NCBI GenBank assembly: GCA_021029095.1
Contig: JAJOHG010000062.1
Coordinates: forward strand, 97,564 to 161,563
Direction of reading: 5' to 3'
Length of the DNA: 64,000 nt
Origin: Phellopilus nigrolimitatus
Lineage: Eukaryota > Basidiomycota > Agaricomycetes > Hymenochaetales > Hymenochaetaceae
Shown here: positions 12,256 to 24,444 of the stretch, one piece after another
Position numbering within the stretch: the first letter of the stretch is position 1
How the letters are laid out: each line of letters starts with the position of its first letter
The notes under the pieces: generated by a model
What the model was told of the DNA's origin: nothing
What the model saw: the letters and a program-made list of their open reading frames with translations, nothing else
The model's database searches: none
Translations under genes and position numbers: made by a program

Positions 12256-12674
12256 ATTTGCTTCGTCCCTCGGCTCTCCTCAAAATGGTCCACAGCGATA
12301 TCTGCTGAACCGCTCCGGGTCCGCGGCATTCTCCGCGTCCTAAACTCTACATGCGCTCGTCTTTACATTTTTTTTATCCTATTTCATTTTCTCCCATTTT
12401 GCTTCAACACTTCATCTCTCAAGATGCTCAAATAGCAGAGCATTCGGGCACTCACGTGGATGTATTTATTCCAAGCGGTAGATAACGTCATTTTAGCCAC
12501 AAAAACACATGCACACTCTCCTAAGTATCCCGCGTGCCTGTGCCAGTGCTTCGGAAGCCCGAAACACCCTCCCACAAAAAAAGCAGAACCAAAACCGAAC
12601 TAAAAACTCAAATTGAACGTGTTTATTCAGCGTGAAAACAGACTCTGGAGTAAAAGATGGGATGAACGACAATA
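12256..12674. other. Intergenic region between the coiled-coil gene and the tRNA gene
   Basis: The sequence is AT-richer than its neighbours and has no conserved open frame. Positions just below 12675 contain the run TCTTTT on the tRNA strand, a plausible Pol III termination signal. Nothing else is seen. Confidence 0.5.
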
Positions 12675-12748
12675 TAGCGACAACTGGTATCGATCCAGTG
12701 ACCTCAAGGTTATGAGCCTTGCGCGCTAAACCACTGCGCCATGCCGCT
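12675..12748 (-). tRNA. tRNA-Met (CAT), initiator type
   Basis: The reverse strand folds as a complete cloverleaf. The acceptor stem is AGCGGCA paired with TGTCGCT (7 bp, one G-T). The D arm is GCGC/GCGC. The anticodon arm is CAAGG-CTCATAA-CCTTG with anticodon CAT, and the T arm is ACTGG-ATCGATA-CCAGT. A1-T72, and A instead of T at the first T-loop position together with A at the position corresponding to 60, are hallmarks of eukaryotic initiator tRNA-Met. The anticodon stem has only two of the three G-C pairs usual for initiators, so an elongator assignment is not fully excluded. No intron is present. Confidence 0.88.
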
Positions 12749-14052
12749 CTATCTCAGTTTGGCTTTTTGGATGTAGCTCAGCGCTGTGGTCTATTTCGGG
12801 AATCAGTCGAGCCACGTCGAGCCTCCTGTAGGATGAGCGTCCAGCATCAGGCGGTAGGTTTGTGCGATGTCCGTCACATCTAATATTTAGTTCCACGCAC
12901 AGAAAGCAAAGCAGATACAAGTTGCTACGGCAGTATGTATGTTACAGCGAAAAACAGTTTCCAGTCTTTTAGTTTTGTTTTTTAGTTCAACAGAATCGCT
13001 AATGTACTGTAAATGTAATGTATCCACGAAACGAAACGAGCCGACCCAGGGGAACGAAAGAGGCGAGGCGAGGCAAAACGAAGAAAGAAAAAAAAGTCAT
13101 CAATCAGCGGGCAGAAGAAGACCCAAAATCCGAAGCTCTGCGTATGTCGTCGGACGGACATCACACGACACGACACGACACGTCACAAAGAGGATGGAAG
13201 GATGGAAGAACTGCAGGACGGGAAACAAAGAAGAAGGCGACAAAAAAAAAAAACAGAAAGAAAACGAAATCCGAGTCCGCGGCAATGATTGATGAACATC
13301 CAGAGAACGAGCAACGAGTAACAAGCAACAGAAGAAAGGGGAGGGGAGGGAAGAGGGAAGAGGGAAGAGGGAAGAGAAGGCGATGAGACGAACTTCGCTG
13401 GGCTGATGGCCTGATGGGCTGATGGTGGTGGCCGCGCTGACACATGAGACGAGACGAGACGAGACGAGACGGCATGATGATGACATGCCTGCGAAGCCCG
13501 GCCACAAAAATATACGCCATAGAGGAGCGGAATCAGCGCCCGCGGCGACCAGAGTGACCAGAAGTGATAGATTGCGCCGCGTCACGCCGCGGGTGGGGTG
13601 CGAAGTGCGCTGGTGCCGGCGCTCCCAGGTTCCAGGTTCCCAGGTTCCAGGTTCCCAGCGGCGGCGGCGCGCGAAAAAAAGGCGAGACGGCGCGAAGGCG
13701 AAGCAGGGGGGAAGAAGAACAGAACAGAAGAGTGGATAGTGGATAAGTTAGACACGAAACCTCCCGCGCGCGTCGGCGTCGGCGTCGGCGGGAAAGCCTC
13801 GAGCTGAAAAAAGCAACAACACAGGTGACAAAGCGTGTGTGATACAGAAAAACACTGGTGGCAATGGATACAGGGTAGGGGAGGACAGCAGCAGGCGAGG
13901 CGAAAGCGAAGGGTACAATTCGACGTAGCGAATAACTGCACAAAAGAAAAAAAAAAAGAAAGAGTATCTCAGTACCGCGCCCACTCACAGTAGTGTAAAA
14001 AAAAAGAAAGGACTGCTCACCAACACATAACAAATCAGAGCGAATCAATGAC
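12749..14052. other. Low-complexity intergenic region
   Basis: This stretch holds purine-rich and simple-sequence tracts: GGGAAGA repeats near 13345-13375, a GAGAC run near 13446-13470, two copies of a 15-bp CCCAGGTTCCAGGTT repeat at 13624-13653, and A-rich runs near 13940 and 14000. Several open frames exist on both strands, but they have strongly biased composition and none is convincing. It probably includes the 3' untranslated part of the 605-residue gene. Confidence 0.6.
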
Positions 14053-15870
14053 TTATGCACATATGGGCAGCGCGACCGCAATCGGCGGCACGCGCCCGGC
14101 GCGCTCCCACTCCTTCTCCGCCTTCTCCGCCTCCGCGCGCGTCTGCGCGTGCGTGTGCGGGGGCGGCGGGTACGACGCCATGCGCTGGACGGACGCGAAC
14201 GGCGACACGCGCGTCGTCATCGTCCCGGTCCCGGCGTGCGTCCGCGCGGGCGGCGGGAGGCGCACCTGGATCCACGGCTCCGTGCGCGCGCGCCGCAGCC
14301 GCGTCGACGCGCGCGTGTGCGTGTGCGTGTGCGCGGGCGCGGGCGAGCCGGTGAGAACGGCCTTGGCGCGCGCGCTGGGATTGGGATTGGGCGTGCCGGC
14401 GGCGGTGGGAACGGGGTGCGTGCGGATATCGGAAATGGGGGGCACGAATGATGATAGCACGGACGCGGGCGAAGCGCTGGGTCGCGCGGGAGCGGTGATC
14501 ACAGGAGATGCAGCCTCGGACGCGGGTGTCGTCGGACACGCTGACGGAGTGTGTGAAGTCGAAGTGATAGAGGCTGCTGGCAGGAGAGGAGACGGTGCCA
14601 AGGGAACCGGCGTCGTCGCGCGAGTCGGAGACGGCGACACAGTAGATGGGGACGGGGGCGCGGAGGCATCGAGCATCTCCACGTCTTCCTCCTCTTTGCT
14701 CGCTTCTTGTTCGGGGGTGGCGGTTTCGAGAGCAGCAGAGGGGGCGGGCGGGGCCACGACCTCGACGTCCGGGTCGTCCTCGCCCTCCGCGTCCTCGTCG
14801 CCCAGCTCGACGTCGTCGTAGTCGCAGTAGAGGTCCAGAAGCGAGTCCACCTCCAGCGCGTCGTCTTTGTCTTTGTCCGCTGCGGCTGCGGCTGCGGCTG
14901 CAGCTGCGGCCGCATCCTCCGCATCCGCATCCACGTCCATCTCGTCGGCGTCGGCGTCGGCGCCCCCCTGGACGAGCAGCTCGAGCTCGAGCGTCGCGCG
15001 GCTCGCGTCCTGCACGCCCGTCCGCCTCCGGCTCTTCCTCCTGCTCTTGACGCCCTCGTTGCCGCCCACACGCGTCGGCGGCGGGGGCGGCGCGAGCCCA
15101 AACATCTCCATCATCGCGTGCGCCTTGCGGTCACGCTTCTCGCGGAGACAGCGCGCGTAGTACTCGAGCTCGCGGCGGCCCTCGGGGCTCGCGTGCAGCG
15201 TCTTCTCGAGCACGTGGCGCTGGAGGCGCGGCTCGGCGCCCTTGCGCGGGCGCGGGTGCCAGAAGGGGTACGCGGGCGCCGCGCGCGGGTGCGGCGACAG
15301 CGGGGAGGACACGCGCGCGGGGTAGAGGGGCGGGAGGGCGGCGGCGTCCTGGGTGAGGGGCGCGGTGCGCGTGGCGCGCGGCTCGCGGCCTGCGGGCGTC
15401 TTGGGGAGGGCGACGGTCTTGATGGGCCGGCCGCACCGCGTGTAGCGGACGGTGTTGGTGGTGGTGTGTGACGGGTGGTGGTGGTACGAGGTGTGCGGAA
15501 GGGAGAAATAGGGGGACGAGGGCGGGGGCGGGAGAGGACGCTTCGGGGGCGGCAGCCGCATCGACGACGACGAGGATGGTGGGGCGGAGCCACCGGACAA
15601 AGGCGGCTTGAAGTTGCGCATGCCGGCGCGGCGGCGGTCGCGCACGTCCCTGTGGTAGCGCATGGAGCGGGCGTATGGGACCGGGGGTGGCGGGGGCGGG
15701 AGCAGCGCCAAGGGGTTCGAGGAGGAGGACGGCTCGGCGGGAGCTGATGAGACAAAGACGTCGGGCTCAGTGCTGGCCATCTTCAATTTCTTCGGGGAGG
15801 GCAGCTCAGCCGGGAGTGCAGAAGGGCGGAGAGAGCGCTTCCTCGGGGAGGTATTTGTACTCGCACACAT
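14053..15870 (-). CDS. 605-residue disordered, probably nuclear protein
   Basis: An uninterrupted frame of 605 codons starts MCASTNTSPRKRS and ends PPIAVALPICA. It is rich in Pro, Ser, Ala and Arg. A basic stretch with SPKKLKM near residue 25 could be a nuclear localisation signal. Residues about 225-265 (RHVLEKTLHASPEGRRE, YYARCLREKRDRKAH) look structured and helical. Residues about 300-365 hold an acidic domain with Asp/Ala repeats, a run of about 12 Ala, and LLDLYCDYDDVELGDED. No known domain is recognised. The GC-rich DNA also leaves long open frames in other registers. This one is preferred for its length, its clear charge-patterned segments and its AUG after a typical leader. No intron is needed. 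Confidence 0.65.
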   Translation of the reverse strand: MCASTNTSPRKRSLRPSALPAELPSPKKLKMASTEPDVFVSSAPAEPSSSSNPLALLPPPPPPVPYARSMRYHRDVRDRRRAGMRNFKPPLSGGSAPPSSSSSMRLPPPKRPLPPPPSSPYFSLPHTSYHHHPSHTTTNTVRYTRCGRPIKTVALPKTPAGREPRATRTAPLTQDAAALPPLYPARVSSPLSPHPRAAPAYPFWHPRPRKGAEPRLQRHVLEKTLHASPEGRRELEYYARCLREKRDRKAHAMMEMFGLAPPPPPTRVGGNEGVKSRRKSRRRTGVQDASRATLELELLVQGGADADADEMDVDADAEDAAAAAAAAAAAADKDKDDALEVDSLLDLYCDYDDVELGDEDAEGEDDPDVEVVAPPAPSAALETATPEQEASKEEEDVEMLDASAPPSPSTVSPSPTRATTPVPLAPSPLLPAASITSTSHTPSACPTTPASEAASPVITAPARPSASPASVLSSFVPPISDIRTHPVPTAAGTPNPNPSARAKAVLTGSPAPAHTHTHTRASTRLRRARTEPWIQVRLPPPARTHAGTGTMTTRVSPFASVQRMASYPPPPHTHAQTRAEAEKAEKEWERAGRVPPIAVALPICA

Positions 15871-16395
15871 ATTTTTTTTCTGGGTCTGGTTCTGGTTAAT
15901 GGTATTGGACCGGAGTGTGTGGTGGTAGTGGGAGAAGAAAGAGCCTGCAATCGGCTATCCTCTTTTTATCGCCCGCTTCCTCTTTCGGCGTCCCATCTGC
16001 GCATGACTCATCCCTTCCGACACCTCGGCACCTCCCGTCCTTCATCCCAATCGGGCCACGCATCCCCCATATGGAAGGCCCCACCTCCGGAGTCCTCTCG
16101 ACCTCCCGGTTCGTCCATCAGCCTTTGTTTTTTTCTGTCCGTTGAGCCTTCCCTCCTAAGCCCTCTGTTTATTCCCCCTCTGGCACGCCCTCTTCTATTC
16201 ACCCTCCTTTCTTCCCAATGAAAAACAAAGCAACGGACGGCAGTGCCCGGCGAGCACCCGGCGACAACAAAGGGCGTCGTCACTGGCTGGGGGAGGAGAG
16301 TCGTCCAGCGACACAGCATGCGCCGTACACGTGCACGCTGCGCGTCGGCAGGCTCGGCGGGCCGGGAGCCCCCGACGACCCCCGACCCCATCACA
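15871..16395. other. Upstream region of the 605-residue gene
   Basis: G/A-rich and then C/T-rich sequence without a convincing coding region. It includes a long C/T-rich part at about 16120-16220. From about 16330 it merges into repeat segment A'. Confidence 0.4.
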
Positions 16396-18440
16396 GCATA
16401 CACAGCCGCTGACGGGCTTCCTGCTGATCTCCCAGGCCACATCAGCTTCCGCCCCCTCTGCCGCACGCAACCGAGCCACGGACGCATATCCGTCCGTCCA
16501 AATTCTTAGTCCGTCGAAGCACCGCGAGCGAACGCCAGCACCCCGTCGCCGTCGCCGCCGACGCTCGCTCACGCTTCCCGTGACCCCTCCAACCCCCATC
16601 CATCATCTGCCGGTCCTCAAACGCGAAATTTTAACTTTGATCGTCTTTTCTTCTCTGGCTCTCTTCCAGGTGTTCTTCCCAAAGCAACGAACTAGCTCTG
16701 ATCATCAAACCGAAAATAATATCCGGGCAGGCTTCCACATCTCCCATTGACATAGTCTGTATCAACGGGATCAACGATCGAAGCCACAGATCTCGATCTC
16801 TGGATCTGAAAACGGGCTATCTAATCGCCTTTCTTTTCTCTCTCTCACCCCCGAGCAAAGTGCAGCACCGCCCACCGACTTCGCCAACACGCAGCTGTGC
16901 AAGCAAGCCAAGCAGCGAGCTTCGCCCGTCGCGATCCAAGTCTCCACCAGCCAACGCACTCTCAAAAAGAACGCGTGCGACGTCCACGGCCGCTGACCCA
17001 CCCCGCGCCAACGCCCGCGTTCGGTTGGCGCGCGTCGCATCATTCCTACCTATCTATTAGCCAGCACCACATCCTGATCCCTCCAAATCTTCCACTCGCC
17101 TATCCGGCCGAACCGCTTCCCTCCCCGCCTTCTAGCCCTTTCCTTTTTCTTGCCCTCCCTCCTCCCTTCGCCCGGGCGTAATGAAACGCAAAGCCAGGAG
17201 CTCGGAGCCAGGATCAGCCATCCAGGGCCGGCGCGAAGCGCATCTACCTTCTAACTTCTAAGCTCTAAGTATATGTCCTTCGAGCCTAGTTCGATGTGTA
17301 CGTACCGCTGCTATGCCTCAATGTTCATGGTGCGCACGCACGCACGCGCGAACGCACGCACCACGGGCGCTTACGCAAGCACAGTGTATCCCGCGCGATC
17401 GCGACGTTTCCGCTCGCTGATTCTGCACACCTAGCTCTCGACGGGCGCGCGCGCCATGGCCATGTACGGCGGCGTTGGAATATACTTGCCCTGTCCTAAC
17501 ACCGGGGCGTGGTTTCAGACGACTCTGTAGTCTCTGCGCGTCTCCCGGCGCTTGACGCCCGTTTCACCAGCGCCGCGTCCTAGTCCCCGCCCCCGTCCTA
17601 ATCGGCTACGCGACGTAAACGGCACAAACAGCTGCTCTGCCATCCATCCATCTGTCAAAAAAGAAAGAAGAAGAAAAAAAAAAACTGGCAATGACATCGA
17701 GAGATCAACACCGGAATCAAGCGGCAAAAATAACACACAAACACATATACGTACAAAGATTGGGACCGCGCGCGCCTGTCAGCGCCAGCGCACCGCGATC
17801 CACCCTTACATCCTGCCTTTTCTTTTCTTGCTCTCTCTCTCCTTATTCAAGCATCGTTGGTGCCTCGATCACCAGGGGGGAGGGGCCCACAACAGCCGCT
17901 GCTGATACACTCACGCCCACACATCATTTTCTCGGCGGGACAGCTCCGTCAGGCAGCGAAGCCCGTCCTATTCGCGGATCGCGAATCCGTGCCTTTGCGC
18001 TCCTATTTCGCCCCTCCCGGTTCATTCTTATGCTAGTTTGCTTGATGCCCGGATGACGTGGTGCAGCCTTCATCGCGGGTCCGTCCACATCTTCTCGAGT
18101 CTCATTCCGTCTCTATTCTTTGAAAGTCCCTGCTGTCCCTGGAAATCGGATCCCCTCGCAGGTCACATCCATCTCCATCTCCATCTCCATCGCCATCCAT
18201 CTCCACGTCCATCTCCATCCATCTCCATCCCGACCATCTCAGAAAAAACCCCGCTCCGCCATAAAACCTCCCAGCGCTCCAGCCTCAAAAACAAAACCGC
18301 CCATCTCAGATCCTCAAAACTCTAACAACACAGAGACGGCGCTGCAGGCGCAAAAACGAAAAAAAGAAAAAAAATCATCGAACTGCCGCAGGCACGATCA
18401 CGAACCACGAATCACAAATCACGAATCGCAGCTCCAAAAA
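16396..18440 (+). repeat. GC-rich repeat segment A', copy 2 (orphan copy before unit 2)
   Basis: This is the near-complete inverted counterpart of 1-1850 and a longer version of 28520-29150. Shared landmarks include CTGACGGGCTTCCTGCTGATCTC, the TCCACCAGCCAACGCACTCTC block and the CCATCTCCATC tract at the end. It is followed immediately by the start of unit 2, exactly as A' copy 3 is followed by unit 3. It is therefore best read as the tail of a further unit whose body is missing. No coding region is seen. Confidence 0.75.
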
Positions 18441-18639
18441 TAAAAATGAATTGCGCCAGGGGGAGGTGCTTCTCCGCTCCATCCGCTTCCGCCTTCGGTC
18501 GTCGCCCAGCTGCTCGCTCGCCCCTCGAGGTCGAAGCCCCAGGTACCCACGAAGTATACCTGGCTCTGGCCACGCACGCGGCGCCAGGCCTTCATTACAC
18601 CATCGCGGGACACAGCAGCCGCCCTCCCGCCGTCCCTTC

Positions 18640-19416
18640 TCCAACTTCCACCTGCCGGCCGAGCGGGAGCCGGGAGCCGGGAGCCTCGTCTCTGCACGCA
18701 CGCGCGGCGCCGCAACGCCTGCCTCCCGCAGACGTACAACAGCGAGCCGCCGCACCCCGACTGAGGGCAGCTTCTGAGCTCCGAGCATGCGCTGCAGAGG
18801 GCCTGGGAAGCTGAGAAGCGTCGAGGAACGGTGCAGGCACGGCTCTTCGTGCTTGAAATGAGGACCGTCCTTCCGCGCTTCGGCTGGCCCTCGGGCCCTG
18901 GTTCGGGGCGCCGAGCTTGGGGACACCGAGACTTCTGAGCACCGTCCTGCCCACATCCGCTCAGGGAATTTGTGACCCGTCTTCATACAGGCTTTACCCT
19001 TCCTTATCTTTGTTCAGTTCCTGAGGTTTGGTTCTTTTGCGCGGCGCGTTGGGCGTGCCTCGAAAACCTAGCGAGGGAGGTATATGTACAGAGATAAATA
19101 AATTGCGAGTTCTCCGGGTCGCGCTCACAGGCCCTGTACATAATATGTTCTTCTTGAATAGAAACGTTTCCTGACAAAAGCATTGAGTCGTCTAAGAATG
19201 ATAGGGAGCCAGCATATGAAGTCATTCAATTTAAAGAAGAAGAAAAAGATTGCGTTTCGAGAACACGATCAAATTCTTGAAAAAGAATATAGATGCAGAG
19301 GTTAGAAAGTCATTCAACAGTACATACAGGCAGTACAAAGTTGGCGTCAACGGCAGAAGCAGGAACGGAACATGCGTTCCGCCTGCGAGATACATACATA
19401 CAGTTGTAGTTGTGGA
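18640..19416. other. Start of unit 2: non-coding repeat sequence downstream of gene C
   Basis: GC-rich sequence (18640-18990) followed by AT-richer sequence. The whole is shared with 29170-29921, and only partly with 10519-10800. Open frames here are not conserved between copies. It probably holds the 3' untranslated region of gene C. Confidence 0.5.
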
Positions 19417-20637
19417 TTACAATAACTCATCGAACCTAGGGATCTCGAGGCGGGCGCCGCGCCTTGAAAAGATCATAGCTATCGGCCTGTCGGAGTCGAG
19501 CTCCTCTTCATCTTCCTCGGTGTTCTCCTCGACATTATCACCCTCGAACTCAAAGCTTCCTGGGAGGAAATAAGCGGAGAGCGGTGACGGCCTGTATCTG
19601 GGCGGGCTGGCAATATTCCTCCGCCTCTTGCTCTGGTTTATCTTCCTTTTGTTCCGGTCCATTAGGTGTTGAGAAAGCGTCCGACGGATATGGAGCACTG
19701 CTTCCGGCGTAAGGAAGTTGTCGATGTAGTGCAAGCTGTAGGCCTCGACTAAAGACAGGCCGATCGGTCCTTTGCGCGGTTCGTCCAAGATTCGGAGTGC
19801 TCTTTCTTGTGCCGTCTCCATAATAATACGTTCGATAGAGTTGTACCAGTCCTCCCAGACTGCAGGCCCCCATAGCTCGGGAGGAGATACTGGCAGCTGA
19901 GAGCCCAGTTCTGGGAAACCCTTCACATTTTCCACGGAGCTAGCAGTATTCACGGTCGTAATGCTGTCGTCTCCTTCTAACAATCTATGTTAAAATGCAA
20001 ATCAGTAGAAGTATCTAATTCGAAAGCATACCGTAAACATCCTCCACAGCTTCAACCTCCTTACCCGCATTGATCTCTTCTGCATGCTTCGGAGACAGTC
20101 CAGAGTACGTTCTCAAAGCTGTCTTGTATTTAGCACAGTTGATATTTTGTACTTTAGCAGCATGAACGGGACGGCGGGTTACCGTCTATAATCAGAGGCC
20201 ACAGTCAGAACCTGCATCGTTTTCAAGAATGAAATGCTTAGTACTTGCCACTATATTCGTAACCTTTGTACTGTGTTCGAATGGTACCCATTCTCCGTCG
20301 GGAGATTGATAAAGAAAGGACTCGTCAATGTGATCGTTGCTTAGTACCGTTGTCCATGGCGCCAGTACATCATACTCTTTCTCGGAATCTTCAGGATCAT
20401 TGAACACGTTCTGCGTACGAAGCTAAGTGGAGCTATTAGTATGTATATAGAGTTTTCTCGATGGGAATTCGGAAATTTGACGGTAGGAGAAGGGAGAAAG
20501 CAAGTTTCAAACAAACGTACCCTCGATAGAACCGTCAATTTAGTGAGTGCCACAGAATGTGTCGCCTTGCGGGGAAGGACCTCGACACATCTTCGGTACT
20601 CTGGCGTACTCGAAGCAAAGGATGCTGTGTTTCCCGT
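19417..20637 (-). pseudogene. Gene C, unit 2: complete exons but ATG replaced by ACG
   Basis: Exons 20521-20637, 20249-20410, 20032-20185 and 19417-19973 match the exon lengths and phases of unit 3 and would give about 329 residues. The first codon aligned with the ATG of units 1 and 3 is ACG (20635-20637), and I see no replacement ATG just upstream in frame. The rest of the frame is open and shares DNFLTPEAVLHIRRTLSQ and PIAMIFSRRGARLEIPRF. Intron 2 uses a GC donor (GCAAGT), as in unit 3. Either translation starts at ACG or at an internal ATG, or the copy is recently silenced. Confidence 0.65.
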
Positions 20638-21169
20638 GTTTTGAAGGAGGAAACTTGAAACTGTATCTCTGTGCGAACTGTGGTTCTATGTGAGTCGTAT
20701 CGTAGAATTGATATAGGGAGCAAGAAGACAGAATGTGAGTCCTCTGTAGTCACAGATGCTTATGAGAGTGAGTTTAACAAGAAAGAAAGATGGTCCTTGT
20801 CATTGATGAAAATGAGGAGAATGTCACAATGGCGTTGGACTCGTATAAGATTGTGGCGGATCACGTGAGTGTGTTCGACGACCATTGTACCACCGCCTAA
20901 ATAGTTTGCTTAGGAACGCTTGAATAAGACATTTATAGTTGCTAATAACAGAGATACAGGGATGTTATCCTTACAGTAAACAGAAAATGGTAGCATGTAG
21001 GCCGAAGGCAGAACGGAGGAACACGTTATGCGATGACTTCCTTGCGATCAGACACAAGTGCTGTACGGCGTAGATTTGAGATTATCGAGAGTAGGTCGTT
21101 TGGATTTTAGATGAGAAGGAAGGTATGGGAGTGGGGAAAGTTATGCAGGGTGTCGCAGACTTGTATCCG

Positions 21170-24100
21170 CATGCCGCCATATGATATATGTGGCGGAATA
21201 TTTGAGAAAGTCAGCCATGCGCTTGGCTGGGACAAGCGCTACCTGGTTCCAGATTGTCAATGCGGACGGCTGAATCGTCATTGAGCACTAGCAGACATAC
21301 TCGTCCGCCACCTTGCTCCTCTTTCGAATGTCTGATTTTGCCCTCCCCGTGGTCGAGCTTCGAGCTGGCCGTACAGTTGCAAATCTTGGCTGGTGAAAAA
21401 CAGTGGCAGATGATACGAGCGCTTCTCGTCGACGAAGGGCGTGAAGGCTGCTCTCAAAATGATCGTGTGCTCGCGTCATAATTGAAATTGCCCTCATACC
21501 ACTCCTCACTGAAGGCATCTGAGCAAGTACGCTTCGGAAGCCGACACCGCCACAGCAAAGCTAATCATTCGAAGTCCGAGTGCCATACACAGATATCCAC
21601 AGATATGGGCTCTTATCGGAGAGCGCAGCAGAGCTTATGATTGCGGAAATGGTGTCGACAGACCTGAGTCACGGTCGTCGGACTTCGTGGAATGTTTGAT
21701 TTCTTCACTTGTTCTGAGCCTATCACTTGTGTAGGCGGTATCAAAGGCGTTCGTCGCATTGATCCTCTTCGTCAAGTTCCGATGAGACATATGGTTCGTC
21801 TGCATAATCAGTCAAGTATGAGAATTCTAGCCAAGCAGATTCAAATAGAGTAACATACCTCGCAAGTCCAATCGCGGTCAACCTGAACTAAATATTAAGA
21901 ACTCGATTGATATCCGCACAGACCAGATAGCGAAAGAGCTCGACAATCAAGCAGGCAGATGAGTAGACGAAAGGAATGAGGTTGGTGCTTGGAACCTATT
22001 TCGCGGGAACATCTCTTTCTTTACAAAAACGTGAAGAAAGCAGTAGCGCCCCATGTTCAATGTTTTAAGATTTTGCCCTAGTGAACCGACGAGAAGGCGA
22101 GAGAAAACATCGCTCGCAAAGTCCGCGATGAGAGCTTGGCAGGTGGTGAGTGCGGAGGCGCGGAAGCAGCAGAACATCCATCGTATAGGATGGCTATTGT
22201 CATCCGGACCTTGGACGGTGCATTAGGTACCGCTTCAGCTCGAGGCGATGGTAAGGAAAGCAAGACTAGAGGAATGAAGGCTGGCACGTATATCAACAGC
22301 GCAAGGTATCCACTTAAGTGAAGCCACTTAGACGGAGTAAGTTGGGAGAAAATGTATGACACAAGTCAGAGGAACGAGAAAAAACTCGTCAACGATCGGA
22401 AGAACGGTAGATGTCGAAGAGGTACCAAATAAGTTCACGATGAATCGAGCGATTGAGTCTAAGCTTCCACCAGTATCGACCTTATTCCTTGCCTTCGAAA
22501 CATGCCGCACGTCAAGAGAGTCTTGGGATGGACTACCTGATCGGACGCTGTGTATTTGTGGCGAGACGACGATTGGCGTTGTGAAAGTTCCAGTGGATAC
22601 GATTCTCCGGCTAGATTTCAAAAAGACACGGACACCCGTACAGTTCGGTCCCTAAGGTGTACACGCTCGCCATCGTGCTCAGATCGGAGTCGTCGTTGAC
22701 GGGAGGGAATGATCGGGACTGTGCGGCGTCACGACACGCGGACGTGACACAGATGATGAGCTGGCCGCAGCGCAATCAGCTGCAAATTCTCCTCTAAAAC
22801 GATATCTTGGAACTGGGAACTAGCTTGCTTCGTCGTATATCCTGTGCTTGGTATGTCTTGAATCTCCTCTCGTTCACCGTCATTGTCGAGCTCAGTCAGC
22901 TTCGAGAAAGAAATCAATCAAGCAAGGCTCGCCGCTCGCGGAAATTTGACTCACCAGAAGCGCAGCCGAATGTACCTCAAGCATGGTCTCCTGATGCTAT
23001 TGTGGACCTCGAAGAAGGTGCTGGACGGCGCTGACGACGAGGCTAGAGAGTTTGTCCTCTGATGTCGGCCTAATCTCTTATCAATACAGCGTAGCCTGGA
23101 AGAACAAAATGGTGACCTGCCGTTGCGGTCTACTGAGTAACTCGGGATCACTAATCACGGAATATGGCAGGTTGAACCGTCTAGGAAGCTGAAGGGCAAA
23201 TTTACGATAAAGAGCCATCGTAGACCCAAGACAGGCCCGAGTGCTTACCTCTGACTGGCGGAGTAAAGGTACGAGTCTTCAACGTCGAGAGAGTAATCAA
23301 GTTCACTCACAACTCTGCTACACAGACCGTTCACTTTTAGCATCGTAGAGAAAGTATCCCGGATGCGAACTAACCTCAGCATTTGGAGCGTCCTCGCCAT
23401 CTTGCCATCTCCGGCCATCTCACCATCTAGTACGATGACGCTACAAAGGATGAGCTTAGGTATCACTAGAGAAACCCCAGGAGATACGTACATAGACGAT
23501 AGACCAATGATAGAATAGACGTCGGTAAGTAGTTTGAGACTTTCTGAACTAGTTCGTCGAGCTGATTGCCATTACGGTATGTATCCTGTAGATGGAGTTA
23601 GACTACTGAATAACAATAGAATGACAGACATACGCCGTGTGTTCGATGCTTGAGACTTTCCGCATGGCCAATGCTTTATAACTCAACTCGAAAAGGCTTG
23701 AATCACGGTCTCTGCGATGTCGCCTGGCGTCTGCAGATTGAGTGAGTGCAGAACATTGGCTAGACGTCATGAGAGAATGCTCACCGAAGTCGCATGCAGG
23801 GAGTCGTCTATTTTCCGGCTCAAGCAACTTGAAACGGCCGGTCAAGTAGCAAGACAAAGGGAACTTCCTTGAGCTGAGACCGCGAGTTATGCAGCGTTGC
23901 TTGTCGAGTTTCCTTTGAGATCAATACTCGTGGAATTCCGCACAGGACGATGGTACTGAGCTGCAAGTCCGCACCACAGGTCTAAGCAACGGTGTATTTC
24001 TATCTTCCTCGACAGGTTGAAACTACCAGCTGGTGCAATACGAAGCCCCAAGATGAACCTAGAGATCCTGAGCTTGACATCGCACTTATTTGAACAGATA

Positions 24101-24444
24101 TTGAAGGATCGCTGTCGAAATTCAAACCCTCAGTCCCCTTGCGCGAGATTGGAGGAAAAATAATGCAATACATACCTCAAGTCTAAGAGAAAATCAAAGC
24201 AAAGGTACGCTTTTCTCATGTTTCCCGATAGGATATGTTGAATCGTCGTCCGCTGAGCCATTGTGGCTCTGTGACTGAGCTTGTCTAAACGATTCTCAAC
24301 TCGACTAGAAAGCTCGTCGACACACAGATACCTATATCTGTGACCTGGGCGTCTTACTGGCCGACTGGCCGGGTTCGGAGCTAGAATGTCGATGGTTGTT
24401 ACTGAAGACCTGGTTCTCGGGGGGTTCGTTCGGGTTGCAGTCAC
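21170..24444 (-). pseudogene. Region D, unit 2: degenerate multi-exon gene
   Basis: This is the same series of conserved blocks as unit 1, on the minus strand. The first block is open for 89 codons from 24444, including LCVDELSSRVENRLDKL and QRTTIQHILSGNMRKAY, up to a GTATGT donor. Later blocks (LDGEIAGDGKMAR near 23430, SLDSIARFIVNLFGT near 22440, AYRNLK-like sequence near 21780) are in different frames with stops between. No function is recognised. Confidence 0.45.

Noticed and set aside
11588..12329. Several overlapping long open frames on both strands
   Set aside because: They are products of GC-rich sequence. Only the plus-strand frame reached by the splice phases from 11069 gives a coherent coiled-coil protein with matching introns.
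13018..13941. Open frames of 100-180 codons in the low-complexity region
   Set aside because: They are built from simple repeats (GAGAC, GGGAAGA, CCAGGTT), with no sign of splice sites or conserved blocks.
14053..15755. Plus-strand and alternative minus-strand frames of up to about 257 codons over the 605-residue gene
   Set aside because: They have an Arg/Pro-dominated composition typical of antisense or shifted reading of GC-rich DNA, and no motif.
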